A program made the position numbers and the translations under genes. A stretch of DNA of 64,000 nt. It comes from J027 sp034437655. Its GTDB lineage: Bacteria; Chloroflexota; Anaerolineae; Aggregatilineales; J027. Where the stretch lies: NCBI GenBank assembly GCA_034437655.1, contig DAOTTU010000113.1, positions 1 through 64,000 of the forward strand, in the 5' to 3' direction. Each line of letters opens with the position of its first letter. The first letter of the stretch is position 1. The notes under the pieces are model-generated. The model was not told where the DNA came from. It was given only the letters and a program-made list of their open reading frames with translations, and searched no databases. Below, piece after piece: positions 55,587-64,000 of the stretch.

Positions 55587-56726
55587 TCACTGGCACCCAT
55601 TCACACGGAATTGAAAATACTCTTGGTGTTCCGCGAATGTTTCAAAGAAAATGTGCTGTCCGCCACCGGCACAAGAGGTCTGGAAATAGAAATAGGGCGT
55701 GTCTTCGGGGAAAGCGGCCGCCCGAATTGACCGCAGCGCCGGGCTAACGATAGGGCCGGGTGGGAGCCCCAGATTGACGTATGTATTGTAGGGGCCGATG
55801 ACGTTTTGGTAGTTTGCCTGAGTGATGGCCGGCCACCAGTCACCATCCTGACGCTGGTTGGCAAGTTCGTATTCGACGGTCGGGTCGGCTTCGAGGCGTT
55901 GGCCATTCTCAAAGCGATTCCAATATACAGAGGCAATGCGGGCGCGTTCTTCATCCAACACAGCTTCACGCTCGATGATAGACGCCATAATCACAAGTTG
56001 ATAGACAGTGCGCCCCTGAGCGCGAGCGGCATCAATGATTTCTTGCGACATGTTGCGTTCGAAGCTGTTCAATAGTAGTGTGCGAAAATCGCTAGCGGTG
56101 ATGGCATAGGGGATGTCATAGGTGGCCGGGTACATGAACCCTTCCAGTGACTGGCCCGCCGGGATGCCATAGCGTTGCCGGAAATCTTCAGGGATGAGCG
56201 CCCCTTCACTGACCAGTGCCAGGAATTCGGCCCCGCTCATGTCCAGTTGCTCGATAGCGTCGATTTGCTCGGCAATTTCTTCAAGACGCATATTTTCCCG
56301 GATGAGAAAACGTACTGTATTGCTGGTAGGGTCTGTTAACTGTGCGACAATTTCAGGAATATCCATTGTCTCGCTGAGATAATACACCCCCGGCCGAAAA
56401 TCGTTATCCAGGTCTTCATATTGTGCATACCGCGCAAACAACGTTCCATTGCTGATAAACCCCTGGGTTACCAGCTTAATGCCAATGTCGTTGGCATTTT
56501 CGCCGGGTTGAACCTCGAAGCGGCGTTGGGTGGGGTCATTACCAAGCGGGGTGTTTAGCTCATCATCGTTTTGCAGTAGATAGACACGCAACACCAGCGC
56601 CTCAAGCGGGTTGGTGCCGGCCGGCGCAAGTGCAACTGCCAGGCCACCTGCAATGCCGCAGATGAGGCAAATTGCCAGAATGATGGGCAGAATAACCGCC
56701 GGGGAAATATCAAGAAGACGTCGCAT
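55587..56726 (-). CDS. mltG: Endolytic transglycosylase MltG
   Basis: A 379-residue YceG-like protein: membrane helix at ~10-33, a LysM-like region (FEVQPGENANDIGIKLV), and the catalytic domain with SIIEREAVLDEERARIASVYWNRF (E252 is the probable catalytic Glu) and LGLPPGPIVSPALRSIRAA. It ends nascent glycan strands at the membrane. Last gene of the baseplate-J-like / ruvX / mltG operon. Confidence 0.96.
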   Translation of the reverse strand: MRRLLDISPAVILPIILAICLICGIAGGLAVALAPAGTNPLEALVLRVYLLQNDDELNTPLGNDPTQRRFEVQPGENANDIGIKLVTQGFISNGTLFARYAQYEDLDNDFRPGVYYLSETMDIPEIVAQLTDPTSNTVRFLIRENMRLEEIAEQIDAIEQLDMSGAEFLALVSEGALIPEDFRQRYGIPAGQSLEGFMYPATYDIPYAITASDFRTLLLNSFERNMSQEIIDAARAQGRTVYQLVIMASIIEREAVLDEERARIASVYWNRFENGQRLEADPTVEYELANQRQDGDWWPAITQANYQNVIGPYNTYVNLGLPPGPIVSPALRSIRAAAFPEDTPYFYFQTSCAGGGQHIFFETFAEHQEYFQFRVNGCQ

Positions 56727-56836
56727 ATAAGATTGTAGTTCCTACTGAGTCACGTTGTTGGCAAAATTTGGCACGCTCATTATAGCAAAAGCAGCGGTGT
56801 GCCCCGCCTACCGTTGACCGACGCTTTCTGTTCCAC

Positions 56837-57322
56837 CTATGGTTTCTCAGGGTGGGACGAGTCGTTATCGTTGGGCGTAAAGGGTGCTGGCCATGATTGT
56901 CCTGCGCGCATGGCGTCCAAAAACTGGCGCAGAATCACCGCTGCGGCGTAATTGTCAATGCGGTCAGGGATGCGCTTGCCCATTTCACGGAGTTCGTCTT
57001 CAGCATCGGCGCTGGACATGCCCTCATCCCAGAAATAGATGGGAACATCAACAACGTGATACAGGCGCTTTGCCCAGTTACGCACCAAATCTGATTGACT
57101 GGTGCCGACGAAATCATGTGGGCGTGGTGGCAACCCGAGAATGATGGCGGCGATGGCTTCCTCAGTGATGATTGCTTGCAATTTTGCGAAATCCTCATGG
57201 CGCGATTTGCGTTTGATGACGCGAAATGGCGTCGCTAGCATCCCGATGCGGTCACTGGTTGCCAGCCCAAGAAATTTCAGACCGTGGTCAATACATAGCA
57301 GGCGGCCGGGAAATTCATTCAT
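56837..57322 (-). CDS. ruvX: RuvX/YqgF-type Holliday-junction resolvase-like nuclease
   Basis: A 161-residue RNase-H-fold protein: CIDHGLKFLGLATS (first Asp), ILGLPP, WDEGMSSADAE (Glu/Asp; Arg of the usual DER replaced by Gly) and DNYAAAVILRQFL. The family is linked to pre-16S rRNA processing and junction resolution. Eight-nt overlap with the upstream baseplate-J-like gene. Confidence 0.92.
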   Translation of the reverse strand: MNEFPGRLLCIDHGLKFLGLATSDRIGMLATPFRVIKRKSRHEDFAKLQAIITEEAIAAIILGLPPRPHDFVGTSQSDLVRNWAKRLYHVVDVPIYFWDEGMSSADAEDELREMGKRIPDRIDNYAAAVILRQFLDAMRAGQSWPAPFTPNDNDSSHPEKP

Positions 57323-58892
57323 TGGTGCGGATGTCTACCTGAATACGAATGGGCAGGATAGGCAAGCGGTTGGTGATACCGGGCCAGGTCGAAATCTCAG
57401 GTGGGTAGCGGGCGTCAAGCAGATATTCGTTTTCAAGCACAGTGCGTGCCTCGGCTGCATTGAGCCCGGTCACACGGTCGCGCACCTCATCGGCATTAAT
57501 GGCAACATAGGTATCGCCCTCAATCCGCATTTGAAAGGCGATGCTGCCGTCGTCTAGCACGCGCTGAATGCCACCACTACGAAACAGGAGACTGTTACTG
57601 TCCAATCGACGATCAGCGGCAATATAACGGCTGAGGTAGCCCCGCGCCACCAGTTCAGCGTCAGCCAGGCTGATGACAGTGGCAGCAACCGTGGCACGCA
57701 GGCGCAGGGTGACACTTTCGGCAGGTTGGTCAATGTCAGCAGAATAGTCCAGGTTGCGTTCGTCAACAATCCGCATTGATTCCTCTACGACAAGAAACTC
57801 GCCTTCAGGCAATGACACCAGAATTGCATCGCGAGCATCTTTGAGTACCTGGTCACGGGCAAGGTTCAACAGGCGACTGTGGTCATTCTCAGTGACGAAC
57901 GCAATCTCGCGCACGCCCTCACCATAAGTCGCATTGCGATTCACAACGCTAATGCGCCCGTTCAAGTCTCCAAATACCACGTCAATTGCCCCGGGCGGTT
58001 GGTTGCCCGAAAAGCCCTGTTCAGGCTCAGTGGCACGGATGGCAACATTGACTGTCGCACCGATTCGAGCAGGTAAGGCAGCATCATTTTGTGTGGTGTA
58101 CTGCACGGGTGGCACGGATGAGGTCTGTACGATGGTACCGACCGGGATGAACTGTGCGAGGCTGGTGGCGTTGGTAAACGTGACGATACCTTCGGCCAGT
58201 GAGTTTTCGGCCGGGCGGCGTCCGCTGGACTGGATACTCACGCTGCTTTCTTGTAAACGCCGCTCGACTGTAGCTGGCACGCGAAAACTTTCAATCACGG
58301 GCGTGATGATGTCCGGATCGGCGACCATAGGTACAGTGATATTCAACTCGTCGCGGGCGGGTGTAACGGTGACGGTTGCGCTCGGTAGGGCGGCATACAT
58401 GCCAAATAACACGACCAGAATAGCAACCCCGAAAACCCCACCACGCAATAGCCGTGCGATACCGCTTTGTTTTTTGTGGTTGGCGGGCCGTAGCCGGGCG
58501 GCAATCTGCATCAGGTCAAATTCGTCGTGTTCGTATTGTGGACGTTCAGCACGGCTAACGAATACCTTACGTGTGGGTGCCTTCCACGTCTTGCGGCGGG
58601 CTTCGGACGCATTGCGAAAGGTTGAGATTTGCAGGGCGGCGGCGTGATCAATAATTGTGAAGTCATCAGTGATGAGCGCGATTCGCATGTCCAGTCGTGC
58701 TGCTTCACGTTGAATAAGCACGAGGTCAAGTTGTCGCTGTAGAATAGTGGCTTTTGGCGGCAATACCAGCAACACCCGCCCGGCTTCTACAAACTGTAAG
58801 CGGTCTTTTATTGAAACAACATCGTCATATTCATCCAACACCATGCGGTGGATGCGGTGTGTGCGTGGAATCGTGTTTTCGGAGGTGGTCAT
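57315..58892 (-). CDS. Baseplate-J-like membrane-anchored protein, function unknown
   Basis: A 525-residue protein. Residues ~20-110 look like a Rossmann-type cytoplasmic domain (GRVLLVLPPKATILQRQLDLVLIQREAARLDMRIALITDD). One membrane helix at ~150-172 is followed by an extracellular beta-rich region starting ATVTVTPARDELNITV, the type annotated as baseplate J/gp47-like in Chloroflexota. No phage genes are near, so the name reflects a fold only. Forms one operon with ruvX and mltG. Confidence 0.75.
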   Translation of the reverse strand: MTTSENTIPRTHRIHRMVLDEYDDVVSIKDRLQFVEAGRVLLVLPPKATILQRQLDLVLIQREAARLDMRIALITDDFTIIDHAAALQISTFRNASEARRKTWKAPTRKVFVSRAERPQYEHDEFDLMQIAARLRPANHKKQSGIARLLRGGVFGVAILVVLFGMYAALPSATVTVTPARDELNITVPMVADPDIITPVIESFRVPATVERRLQESSVSIQSSGRRPAENSLAEGIVTFTNATSLAQFIPVGTIVQTSSVPPVQYTTQNDAALPARIGATVNVAIRATEPEQGFSGNQPPGAIDVVFGDLNGRISVVNRNATYGEGVREIAFVTENDHSRLLNLARDQVLKDARDAILVSLPEGEFLVVEESMRIVDERNLDYSADIDQPAESVTLRLRATVAATVISLADAELVARGYLSRYIAADRRLDSNSLLFRSGGIQRVLDDGSIAFQMRIEGDTYVAINADEVRDRVTGLNAAEARTVLENEYLLDARYPPEISTWPGITNRLPILPIRIQVDIRTNE

Positions 58893-58947
58893 CAGTTGCG
58901 TAACAATGCCAATAATAACTTTGCGTTTATGCTTGTAGTGTAGTCAA

Positions 58948-59709
58948 TCAGAGCTGACCGCGCAACGGGATGTGGGGTGTGGCTGGTTTACGCAGCGTAG
59001 CCACGATATACAGTTTTAACCATTGCCAGCGTGGGGCGTCGGTCAGTTTTTCGAAGACGACTGCTGCGCGAAAAGCCAGTACATTGAACACCATGTAGAA
59101 CGGATTGCCCACGAATACAAAATGCTCAATTTCTAGCCCAGATGCCGCCGCCAGCATAGTGAGGCGCTGGTGAGTGTTGGCGCGAAAATAGGTCGGGAAG
59201 GATTCACCTCTGGGGCGCTTGAGCAGTGTCGTGATAAGAAATTCCTGGAGTTGAGAGGGAATCATGCGGCTGATAAGCGGGATATAGTTGTGGGCGTTGG
59301 TGGTCATCAAGATAAAAGCACCGCCGGGCTTCAATACACGGCTGATTTCAGCAAAAGCGTGTTCTGGTGCGGTGAAATGTTCGACAACCCATTGGCTGAC
59401 CACGACATCGAAGGTTACGTCTGGGAATGGAAGATGGGTCGCGTTGGCCATGCTGGTGCTGTGCAACAACTGGTTCTGTTGCAGGTCTTCAAGTGCAAGG
59501 TCGATCCCGGTGGTGTAGTGGGCACGTTGGATGGGTTGTGCGGCAAGGCTATCGCGTCCACAGCCAACATCCAGCAGCAAAGACTTCGGTGTCACCTGCG
59601 CGGCGATATGTTCTGTGTAGTGGGTGCCAGCGTCTTTAAAGGTGGGATAGGCGCGGTCAAAAATCGCCTGACAACGTTGGTAGCGTGCGCTCTGTGTGAA
59701 TGACGACAT
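58948..59709 (-). CDS. Class I SAM-dependent methyltransferase
   Basis: A 253-residue Rossmann methyltransferase: motif I LLLDVGCGRDSLA, THLPFPDVTFDVVVSQWVVEHF and the GGAFILMTTN post-motif. Resembles UbiE/COQ5-type or small-molecule enzymes. A hydrophobic C-terminal part (NVLAFRAAVVFE) may sit on the membrane. Substrate unknown. Confidence 0.9.
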   Translation of the reverse strand: MSSFTQSARYQRCQAIFDRAYPTFKDAGTHYTEHIAAQVTPKSLLLDVGCGRDSLAAQPIQRAHYTTGIDLALEDLQQNQLLHSTSMANATHLPFPDVTFDVVVSQWVVEHFTAPEHAFAEISRVLKPGGAFILMTTNAHNYIPLISRMIPSQLQEFLITTLLKRPRGESFPTYFRANTHQRLTMLAAASGLEIEHFVFVGNPFYMVFNVLAFRAAVVFEKLTDAPRWQWLKLYIVATLRKPATPHIPLRGQL

Positions 59710-59785
59710 GTGGCGTGCAGTCTCGATTGTTTTTAGAGGCTAACAAACGCCAATAGTGTAGTCGATGCTTGCGCTCCTGACAACG

Positions 59786-62347
59786 TTACTGGTAGCGCAG
59801 AATGTCCGAGACGCGACTATTGGCAGCCACCAGCGCCGGCCACAAACTGGCCCCCGCACTGATCAGCAACACCCCTAACAGACCGATAGCGGCTACGTCT
59901 GCGTGTAGTTTCGCGCTAAAAAGCTGATCCAGTTCAGAGACAATCAGCAGGCGTTCGGCAATCCACAGGCTTAGCGGTAACCCCAGCAACCACGCGATAG
60001 CACCAATTGCTACCCCCTGTACCAGAAATTGCGTTGCAACATCCGTGCTGCGTGCCCCAACAGAACGCATCACCCCGATTTCGCGCTGCCGTTCCATGAC
60101 GCTCAGCGAGAGCGTTGTTAATAACCCAAAGCCACCCACCAGCGCAATAAGCAGCGAGACGGTACTCAATAAAACTTCATAGGTGCGCAGATTGACACTG
60201 AAATTTTGTAGAAGGGTGATAAAGTTGAACGATGGCACGCTCAAATCGTTCGGTGTGCTGATTACTGCTGGCGCGGTGTAGCCTTCGAGGGTGGCGAGGT
60301 CTTCCCAGTACATCCCTACAAAAGCCGCTGAGACAGCCAGTGTTTGTATTTCACTGGGTGGCTCAAAAATACCGACGATGGGCTGCGTTGTTGTTGCAGA
60401 CGCTCCGCGTAGCGTAACGACATCCCCAACTTTGACGTCCCATTTAGCCGCTAGCGGTGTCGAAAGGATGACCCCCGGCGTCGTCTCAGAGAACGGGCCA
60501 CCCTGTTGATAGTCCAATAAAGTCGGTAAGTTTTCATCAAAGCCAACCGCGTCGACTTGATTGTTGGCGCGATTCGCAATCAGGGTGGCGGTGAAGGTGT
60601 TGGGGCGTGGTTGTGCGGTGACAAGTGTATCTGAGATCCAGACCATATCTGTTGGATAGGGGACGATGCCGACGATGTCGAAGTTATAAACGCCTGTTTC
60701 AAGCTGTAGCTCGAGTGTGTCGTCAAGTCGGTAGCGGGTATGGCTGGCGACTGTATCAGATATGATCACTTCCTGTTCACCATAAATGACGCGACCACGT
60801 TCTACATGGAAGTCGGCATTTTGAACAGCGTTGAATGACCGCATCGGCAACGACCGTTCCAGCCCGGGGGCATAGACGATTGGTTGCACATTCATGCGTA
60901 AGGCTGCGGTCAATTCATAGGGATTTTGAACATCAGTGACGAGTTCACTGTTCAGGTTAACAATCAGGGTGTCGGCCTCATCGCTTACGCCTTCAAAAAC
61001 GACCAGCACTCCCATGAATGCGCCCGATGCAACTGTCAGCGCGAGGACAGTCAAAAACAGACGTCCTTTCTTCTTATTCAACTCATGAACGCTAACACGC
61101 AATGTCATTGGCAATGGCAGGCGGTGAATCAATCCAGCTAGCAGCCCATCATGATAGTCTTCGTCAATGCCCCGGTCGGTGATGGCCTCTAGAATACTGA
61201 CGCGGGTACCACGTAAGACTGGCAATATCGCACTGAGTACAGGTATCACCAGTCCGAGCAGCAAGCCGACCCCTACCCCGGTCCATGAGATACTGAATTC
61301 AGTGACGACGGTGTTGATTTCAGGGGCAAGCCGCATGGCCAGCCAGTTTCCAAGCGGAACGCCAAGCAAGATACCCGGCACAACACCAATCACCCCATAG
61401 AGAAACGCAATGCCCATGTATATCCAGACGAGTTCGATGCGACTGGCTCCCATTGCCTTCAAAAGCCCAATTTGTTGCTTTTGTTCGCGCACAATTTTGT
61501 TGATGACGTTGACAACTGAAAAACTGGCCATCACCAGCGCAATGAGTGCCAGCAAGTTAATCGTGCGGGTGACGCGCTCAGTACCTTCAGTGAGAGGGTT
61601 AAAGCTCGGGTCTTGCAAGTGATATTGTAAGGGTGTGTACGTCGTATCATGCAAGAGGGTTGCGGAAAGATGGTCGGCGGTAGCGTCGGCGGTTTCCATA
61701 TCTACAAACCGTGATGAGATGACGTTAAAGCCGTTGGTATTGGTCAGGTGGTTGGCGGTCGGCAGTGGCGCGAAGATGGCGTCTTCTGGCGATAGGTTGT
61801 AGGCGTGTAGTACGATTCCCGTCACGGTCAGCCGCGCAGGTGAAGCATCGGAGGCATCTGTGACAGCAACGCTCAAGGTGTCACCGACCTGTAAATCATG
61901 GTCACGGGCGAAGCGAATTTCAACCGCGACCTCATCCGCCGCCGCAGGGTAGTCACCTTCCAGGAGGCGTAGTGGTTCCAGTTTTAGCGCTTCGAACGGC
62001 AACTCATAACCGTGCATTGTGCCAGAAAATGCCTCACCCCCGGGCAATTCGCCCACTACTGGCGCACGCAAACTTCCTTCCAGCGCAGTAATTCCGATGA
62101 TAGAGCGCATGTAGTCCAGGTAGGCGTCATTGTTGATGGCGGTGTCAAGCGGGGCGGCGACAATGGTATTGAGCATTGCGATGTCGTTGTTATCAATGTC
62201 CTCGCGCAGACGTTGCAACAAAATGGCACTCATGGTGAAAAGGGCGACAGTGCCCAGTACGCCGATAAAAATGCCTGTCGAAATCAGAAAAGTGCGGCGT
62301 TTGCGGGCGAGGATGTCTCGAAATATTTTGCGTTCACGAACTCTCAA
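59786..62347 (-). CDS. Large FtsX/MacB-type ABC permease
   Basis: An 853-residue protein with two FtsX permease units: N-terminal helix followed by a large extracellular domain, three helices at about 270-420, a second large domain, and three helices at the end (LLIALVGGFGLLTTLSLSVMERQREIGVMRSVGA). The first unit has SFSVVNVINKIVREQKQQIGLLKAMGASR. TTG 62347 has AGGA at a fair distance and a normal N-terminus; the longer frame to 62527 adds 60 atypical residues. The ATPase partner is not in the window. Confidence 0.85.
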   Translation of the reverse strand: MRVRERKIFRDILARKRRTFLISTGIFIGVLGTVALFTMSAILLQRLREDIDNNDIAMLNTIVAAPLDTAINNDAYLDYMRSIIGITALEGSLRAPVVGELPGGEAFSGTMHGYELPFEALKLEPLRLLEGDYPAAADEVAVEIRFARDHDLQVGDTLSVAVTDASDASPARLTVTGIVLHAYNLSPEDAIFAPLPTANHLTNTNGFNVISSRFVDMETADATADHLSATLLHDTTYTPLQYHLQDPSFNPLTEGTERVTRTINLLALIALVMASFSVVNVINKIVREQKQQIGLLKAMGASRIELVWIYMGIAFLYGVIGVVPGILLGVPLGNWLAMRLAPEINTVVTEFSISWTGVGVGLLLGLVIPVLSAILPVLRGTRVSILEAITDRGIDEDYHDGLLAGLIHRLPLPMTLRVSVHELNKKKGRLFLTVLALTVASGAFMGVLVVFEGVSDEADTLIVNLNSELVTDVQNPYELTAALRMNVQPIVYAPGLERSLPMRSFNAVQNADFHVERGRVIYGEQEVIISDTVASHTRYRLDDTLELQLETGVYNFDIVGIVPYPTDMVWISDTLVTAQPRPNTFTATLIANRANNQVDAVGFDENLPTLLDYQQGGPFSETTPGVILSTPLAAKWDVKVGDVVTLRGASATTTQPIVGIFEPPSEIQTLAVSAAFVGMYWEDLATLEGYTAPAVISTPNDLSVPSFNFITLLQNFSVNLRTYEVLLSTVSLLIALVGGFGLLTTLSLSVMERQREIGVMRSVGARSTDVATQFLVQGVAIGAIAWLLGLPLSLWIAERLLIVSELDQLFSAKLHADVAAIGLLGVLLISAGASLWPALVAANSRVSDILRYQ

Positions 62348-62536
62348 GGCGGGTATGTCCTGATAAACTTGGGGTTGGCAGTTGCGAAAAATTAATTTGA
62401 TAGCATTTCTCTTATTGTAGACTACTTTCGCCGCGAGGATAATCAAGCAATATTGAAAAATCTGTAATACATTTTCGCCGGGCGCGTATTTACGGGTGAA
62501 CTGTCCTGAACTATACGCGGAGACCAATGCAGAGAT

Positions 62537-63094
62537 ATGAGCACTATGGCACTTGCGTTACCCGATGAAGCTCAATTGGTGCAACAGGCTGTTGATGATC
62601 CAGCCGCGTTTGCAGTCATCTATGATCACTACTTCTCGTCAGTGTATAACTACATTCGGTATCGTGTGGAAGATGCACCTACCGCCGACGACCTGACCGC
62701 GACCGTTTTTGAGAAAGTGTTGCACAACCTGCATCGCTTTCGCGCCGAGAAAGCACCGTTTGGGGCATGGTTGTTCTCCATCGCCCGTAACACCGTCACC
62801 GACCACCGTCGCCGCTATAAGCAGCGTAAAACTGTGTCGATAGACCGTATCCGTGAACGGGTGAGTGATAACCTTCCACCGGAGACGTTTGTCATCGAAA
62901 AAGATCGTCAACAACAACTACTCGATGCCGTGCAGCAATTGCCAGAACGTGAGCGCGACATCATCAGCCTGAAGTTCGGTGCCGGGCTGACCAATCGCCA
63001 CATCGCCGACATCAGTAACCTTTCCGAGAGCAACGTTGGGGTCATCATCTACCGTGCCATTCGTAAGCTCAAAACCCAACTGGAGGCTGACTAG
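62537..63094 (+). CDS. ECF-type RNA polymerase sigma factor
   Basis: A 185-residue sigma factor with region 2 (DPAAFAVIYDHYFSSVYNYIRYRV, FEKVLHNLHRF, GAWLFSIARNTVTDHRRR) and region 4 (LPERERDIISLKFGAGLTNRHIADISNLSESNVGVIIYRAIRKLK). No region 1.1 or 3, so ECF. The next gene, two nt downstream, is a membrane protein of anti-sigma type. Confidence 0.94.
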   Translation: MSTMALALPDEAQLVQQAVDDPAAFAVIYDHYFSSVYNYIRYRVEDAPTADDLTATVFEKVLHNLHRFRAEKAPFGAWLFSIARNTVTDHRRRYKQRKTVSIDRIRERVSDNLPPETFVIEKDRQQQLLDAVQQLPERERDIISLKFGAGLTNRHIADISNLSESNVGVIIYRAIRKLKTQLEAD

Positions 63095-63096
63095 CT

Positions 63097-64000
63097 ATGC
63101 CACGCCACGAAGACCAATTTAACCAGGAACTGGATCGTATGTTGCACGAAGGTCAGCGCCCCGACACCCCCGATAGTGAACACGATGCTATGCTCGACAT
63201 CGCTGCGGAATTGCGTCACGCGGATTTTTCTCAGGACAGTCAAATTCGCGACAGCTTGCGCGAGAAACTCGTGAATACAAACCCAAAGGATGAAAAGCGT
63301 ATGTTGAACATCACTACCAAGCGCCCGATGCTTGCCCAATTACCTTCGTTAAATGTGCTGGCGGCTGTACTGGCCGTTGTGCTGGTGGGGGGCTTCCTGC
63401 TAGCTGTATTGTCCGCACCCGGTGGCCCTAAACCGCCGACAACGGATAACAATTCTGGTGCCGCTACCGACGAACAGACTGCCCCGCAGCAACAAGACGC
63501 CACCGCCACACTGCCGCCAACCAGCATACCGACGGCAACACCAATTGCACCGGCCCCCGCCGGATTCTCGACTTATCAGGGCGCGTGTGAAATCATCATG
63601 CCGCAGGGTAGCCAGATAACGACCATCATTGCTGATGGCGCTGTTGCGCTGTATGCGGTGCCTGATGCCTTGACTGACCCAATTCTGCCAGATGTGGCAA
63701 CGGATGAGACGCTGCTGCTACTGGCAACGGCTGTCTGTGAAGCTGATACGATTTATCATGCGGTGTTGCTCGCTGAGTCTGGCCAGGTTGGCTGGGTTGG
63801 TGGCGCTGAAATCCGTTTGCAAAGCCTACCCAACCAGTCAGTCATCACTTCCAGTAGTGGTGAAATGCCAACACCAGTCGTGTCGAGTTCGTTCCCAACT
63901 GCCACTGCTATTGCAACTGCCTGTAACAACACAGTTGTGACCCGCATGGCAATTGGGCGGCGGGGTGTCGTGACAGATGCGTTCGCTGGATTAGAGCTAC
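63097..64000 (+). CDS. Membrane anti-sigma-like protein with SH3-like sensor repeats (partial)
   Basis: Open from ATG 63097, two nt after the sigma stop, to the window end (301 codons, no stop). A cytoplasmic ~85-residue acidic region, a helix at ~86-106, a Thr/Pro linker and an extracellular SH3-like region (~158-245, YQGACEIIMPQGSQI; GQVGWVGGAEIRL). A second copy seems to begin near residue 276 (CNNTVVTRMAIGRRGVV). No zinc-binding ZAS motif (HxxxCxxC). Role as anti-sigma or sensor is inferred from position and topology. Confidence 0.7.
   Translation, partial: MPRHEDQFNQELDRMLHEGQRPDTPDSEHDAMLDIAAELRHADFSQDSQIRDSLREKLVNTNPKDEKRMLNITTKRPMLAQLPSLNVLAAVLAVVLVGGFLLAVLSAPGGPKPPTTDNNSGAATDEQTAPQQQDATATLPPTSIPTATPIAPAPAGFSTYQGACEIIMPQGSQITTIIADGAVALYAVPDALTDPILPDVATDETLLLLATAVCEADTIYHAVLLAESGQVGWVGGAEIRLQSLPNQSVITSSSGEMPTPVVSSSFPTATAIATACNNTVVTRMAIGRRGVVTDAFAGLEL

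Noticed and set aside
57315..58892. Part of a prophage or contractile injection system, suggested by baseplate-J similarity
   Set aside because: No sheath, tube, spike, capsid or integrase gene is nearby, and the neighbours are ruvX and mltG.
62348..62527. Sixty-residue N-terminal extension of the FtsX permease
   Set aside because: It is unlike the family, comes from AT-rich intergenic DNA with the divergent sigma promoter, and lacks a ribosome site.
1..64000. CRISPR arrays, insertion sequences and att-like direct repeats
   Set aside because: No regularly spaced repeats, transposase or integrase reading frame were seen.

Overview
The window looks like chromosomal DNA of a Chloroflexota bacterium, most likely an Anaerolineae-type lineage. 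This rests on gene content and style, not on a database search. Many exported proteins carry long Thr/Pro linkers (TPTPT-like). There is an NB-ARC/TPR protein, a baseplate-J-like membrane protein next to ruvX and mltG, large GT39/YfhO membrane glycosyltransferases, and a quinone-linked Fe-S oxidoreductase. Coding density is high; no gap between genes exceeds about 200 bases. I saw no insertion sequence, integrase, CRISPR array, rRNA or prophage module. Two tRNA genes are present: Ser-GGA and Lys-CUU.

Layout. 1-5.5 kb: a truncated M29 aminopeptidase fragment abutting a truncated HAD-DinB gene, a Cys-rich protein, EF-P, a small membrane protein and a DnaQ-DinG exonuclease/helicase. 5.6-12.1 kb: a lipoprotein, a double PstS-like binding protein with acidic linkers, an orphan response regulator, and a Trm112-like/STAND-TPR pair. 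12.2-19 kb: an ETF:menaquinone-oxidoreductase-like protein, tRNA-Ser, a beta-propeller, a lipoprotein / M50 protease / SLT transglycosylase operon, and tRNA-Lys. 19.1-23.3 kb: an aldo/keto reductase and a complete csoR-copZ-copA copper module with a visible promoter and operator. 23.3-31.1 kb: a conserved hypothetical protein, an MA-like metallopeptidase, a GT39-like protein plus a thioredoxin-like lipoprotein, an SCP2 protein, a ketopantoate-reductase-like protein and a parvulin foldase. 31.1-32.4 kb: the rpsF-ssb-rpsR operon. 32.5-44.5 kb: an esterase, a LysM-M23 lipoprotein, and a surface-polysaccharide cluster (GT2, GT4, GT39-like, YfhO, O-antigen-ligase-like) with one DEDDh exonuclease. 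44.5-55.5 kb: an EamA transporter, an SDR, a pyrimidine-nucleoside phosphorylase, an NnrU/ICMT-like protein, a DsbA, a 973-aa multidomain secreted protein, and a pfkB-GNAT-ahcY gene group. 55.5-64 kb: baseplate-J-like / ruvX / mltG, a methyltransferase, a large FtsX-type permease, and an ECF sigma factor with a membrane anti-sigma-like partner cut by the window end.

Working together. Copper homeostasis is self-contained: sensor, chaperone and exporter. The ahcY group could recycle S-adenosylhomocysteine through homocysteine and adenosine to AMP. Several genes concern the envelope: two transglycosylases, M23, the parvulin, the DsbA and thiol lipoproteins, and polysaccharide assembly. I did not find a clear new defence or mobile system. 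The best leads are the 973-aa protein with two copies of an unfamiliar CREY module, the split PstS-like protein, the STAND protein with a degenerate P-loop beside a degenerate Trm112, the baseplate-J-like/ruvX/mltG operon, and the double truncation at the left edge.
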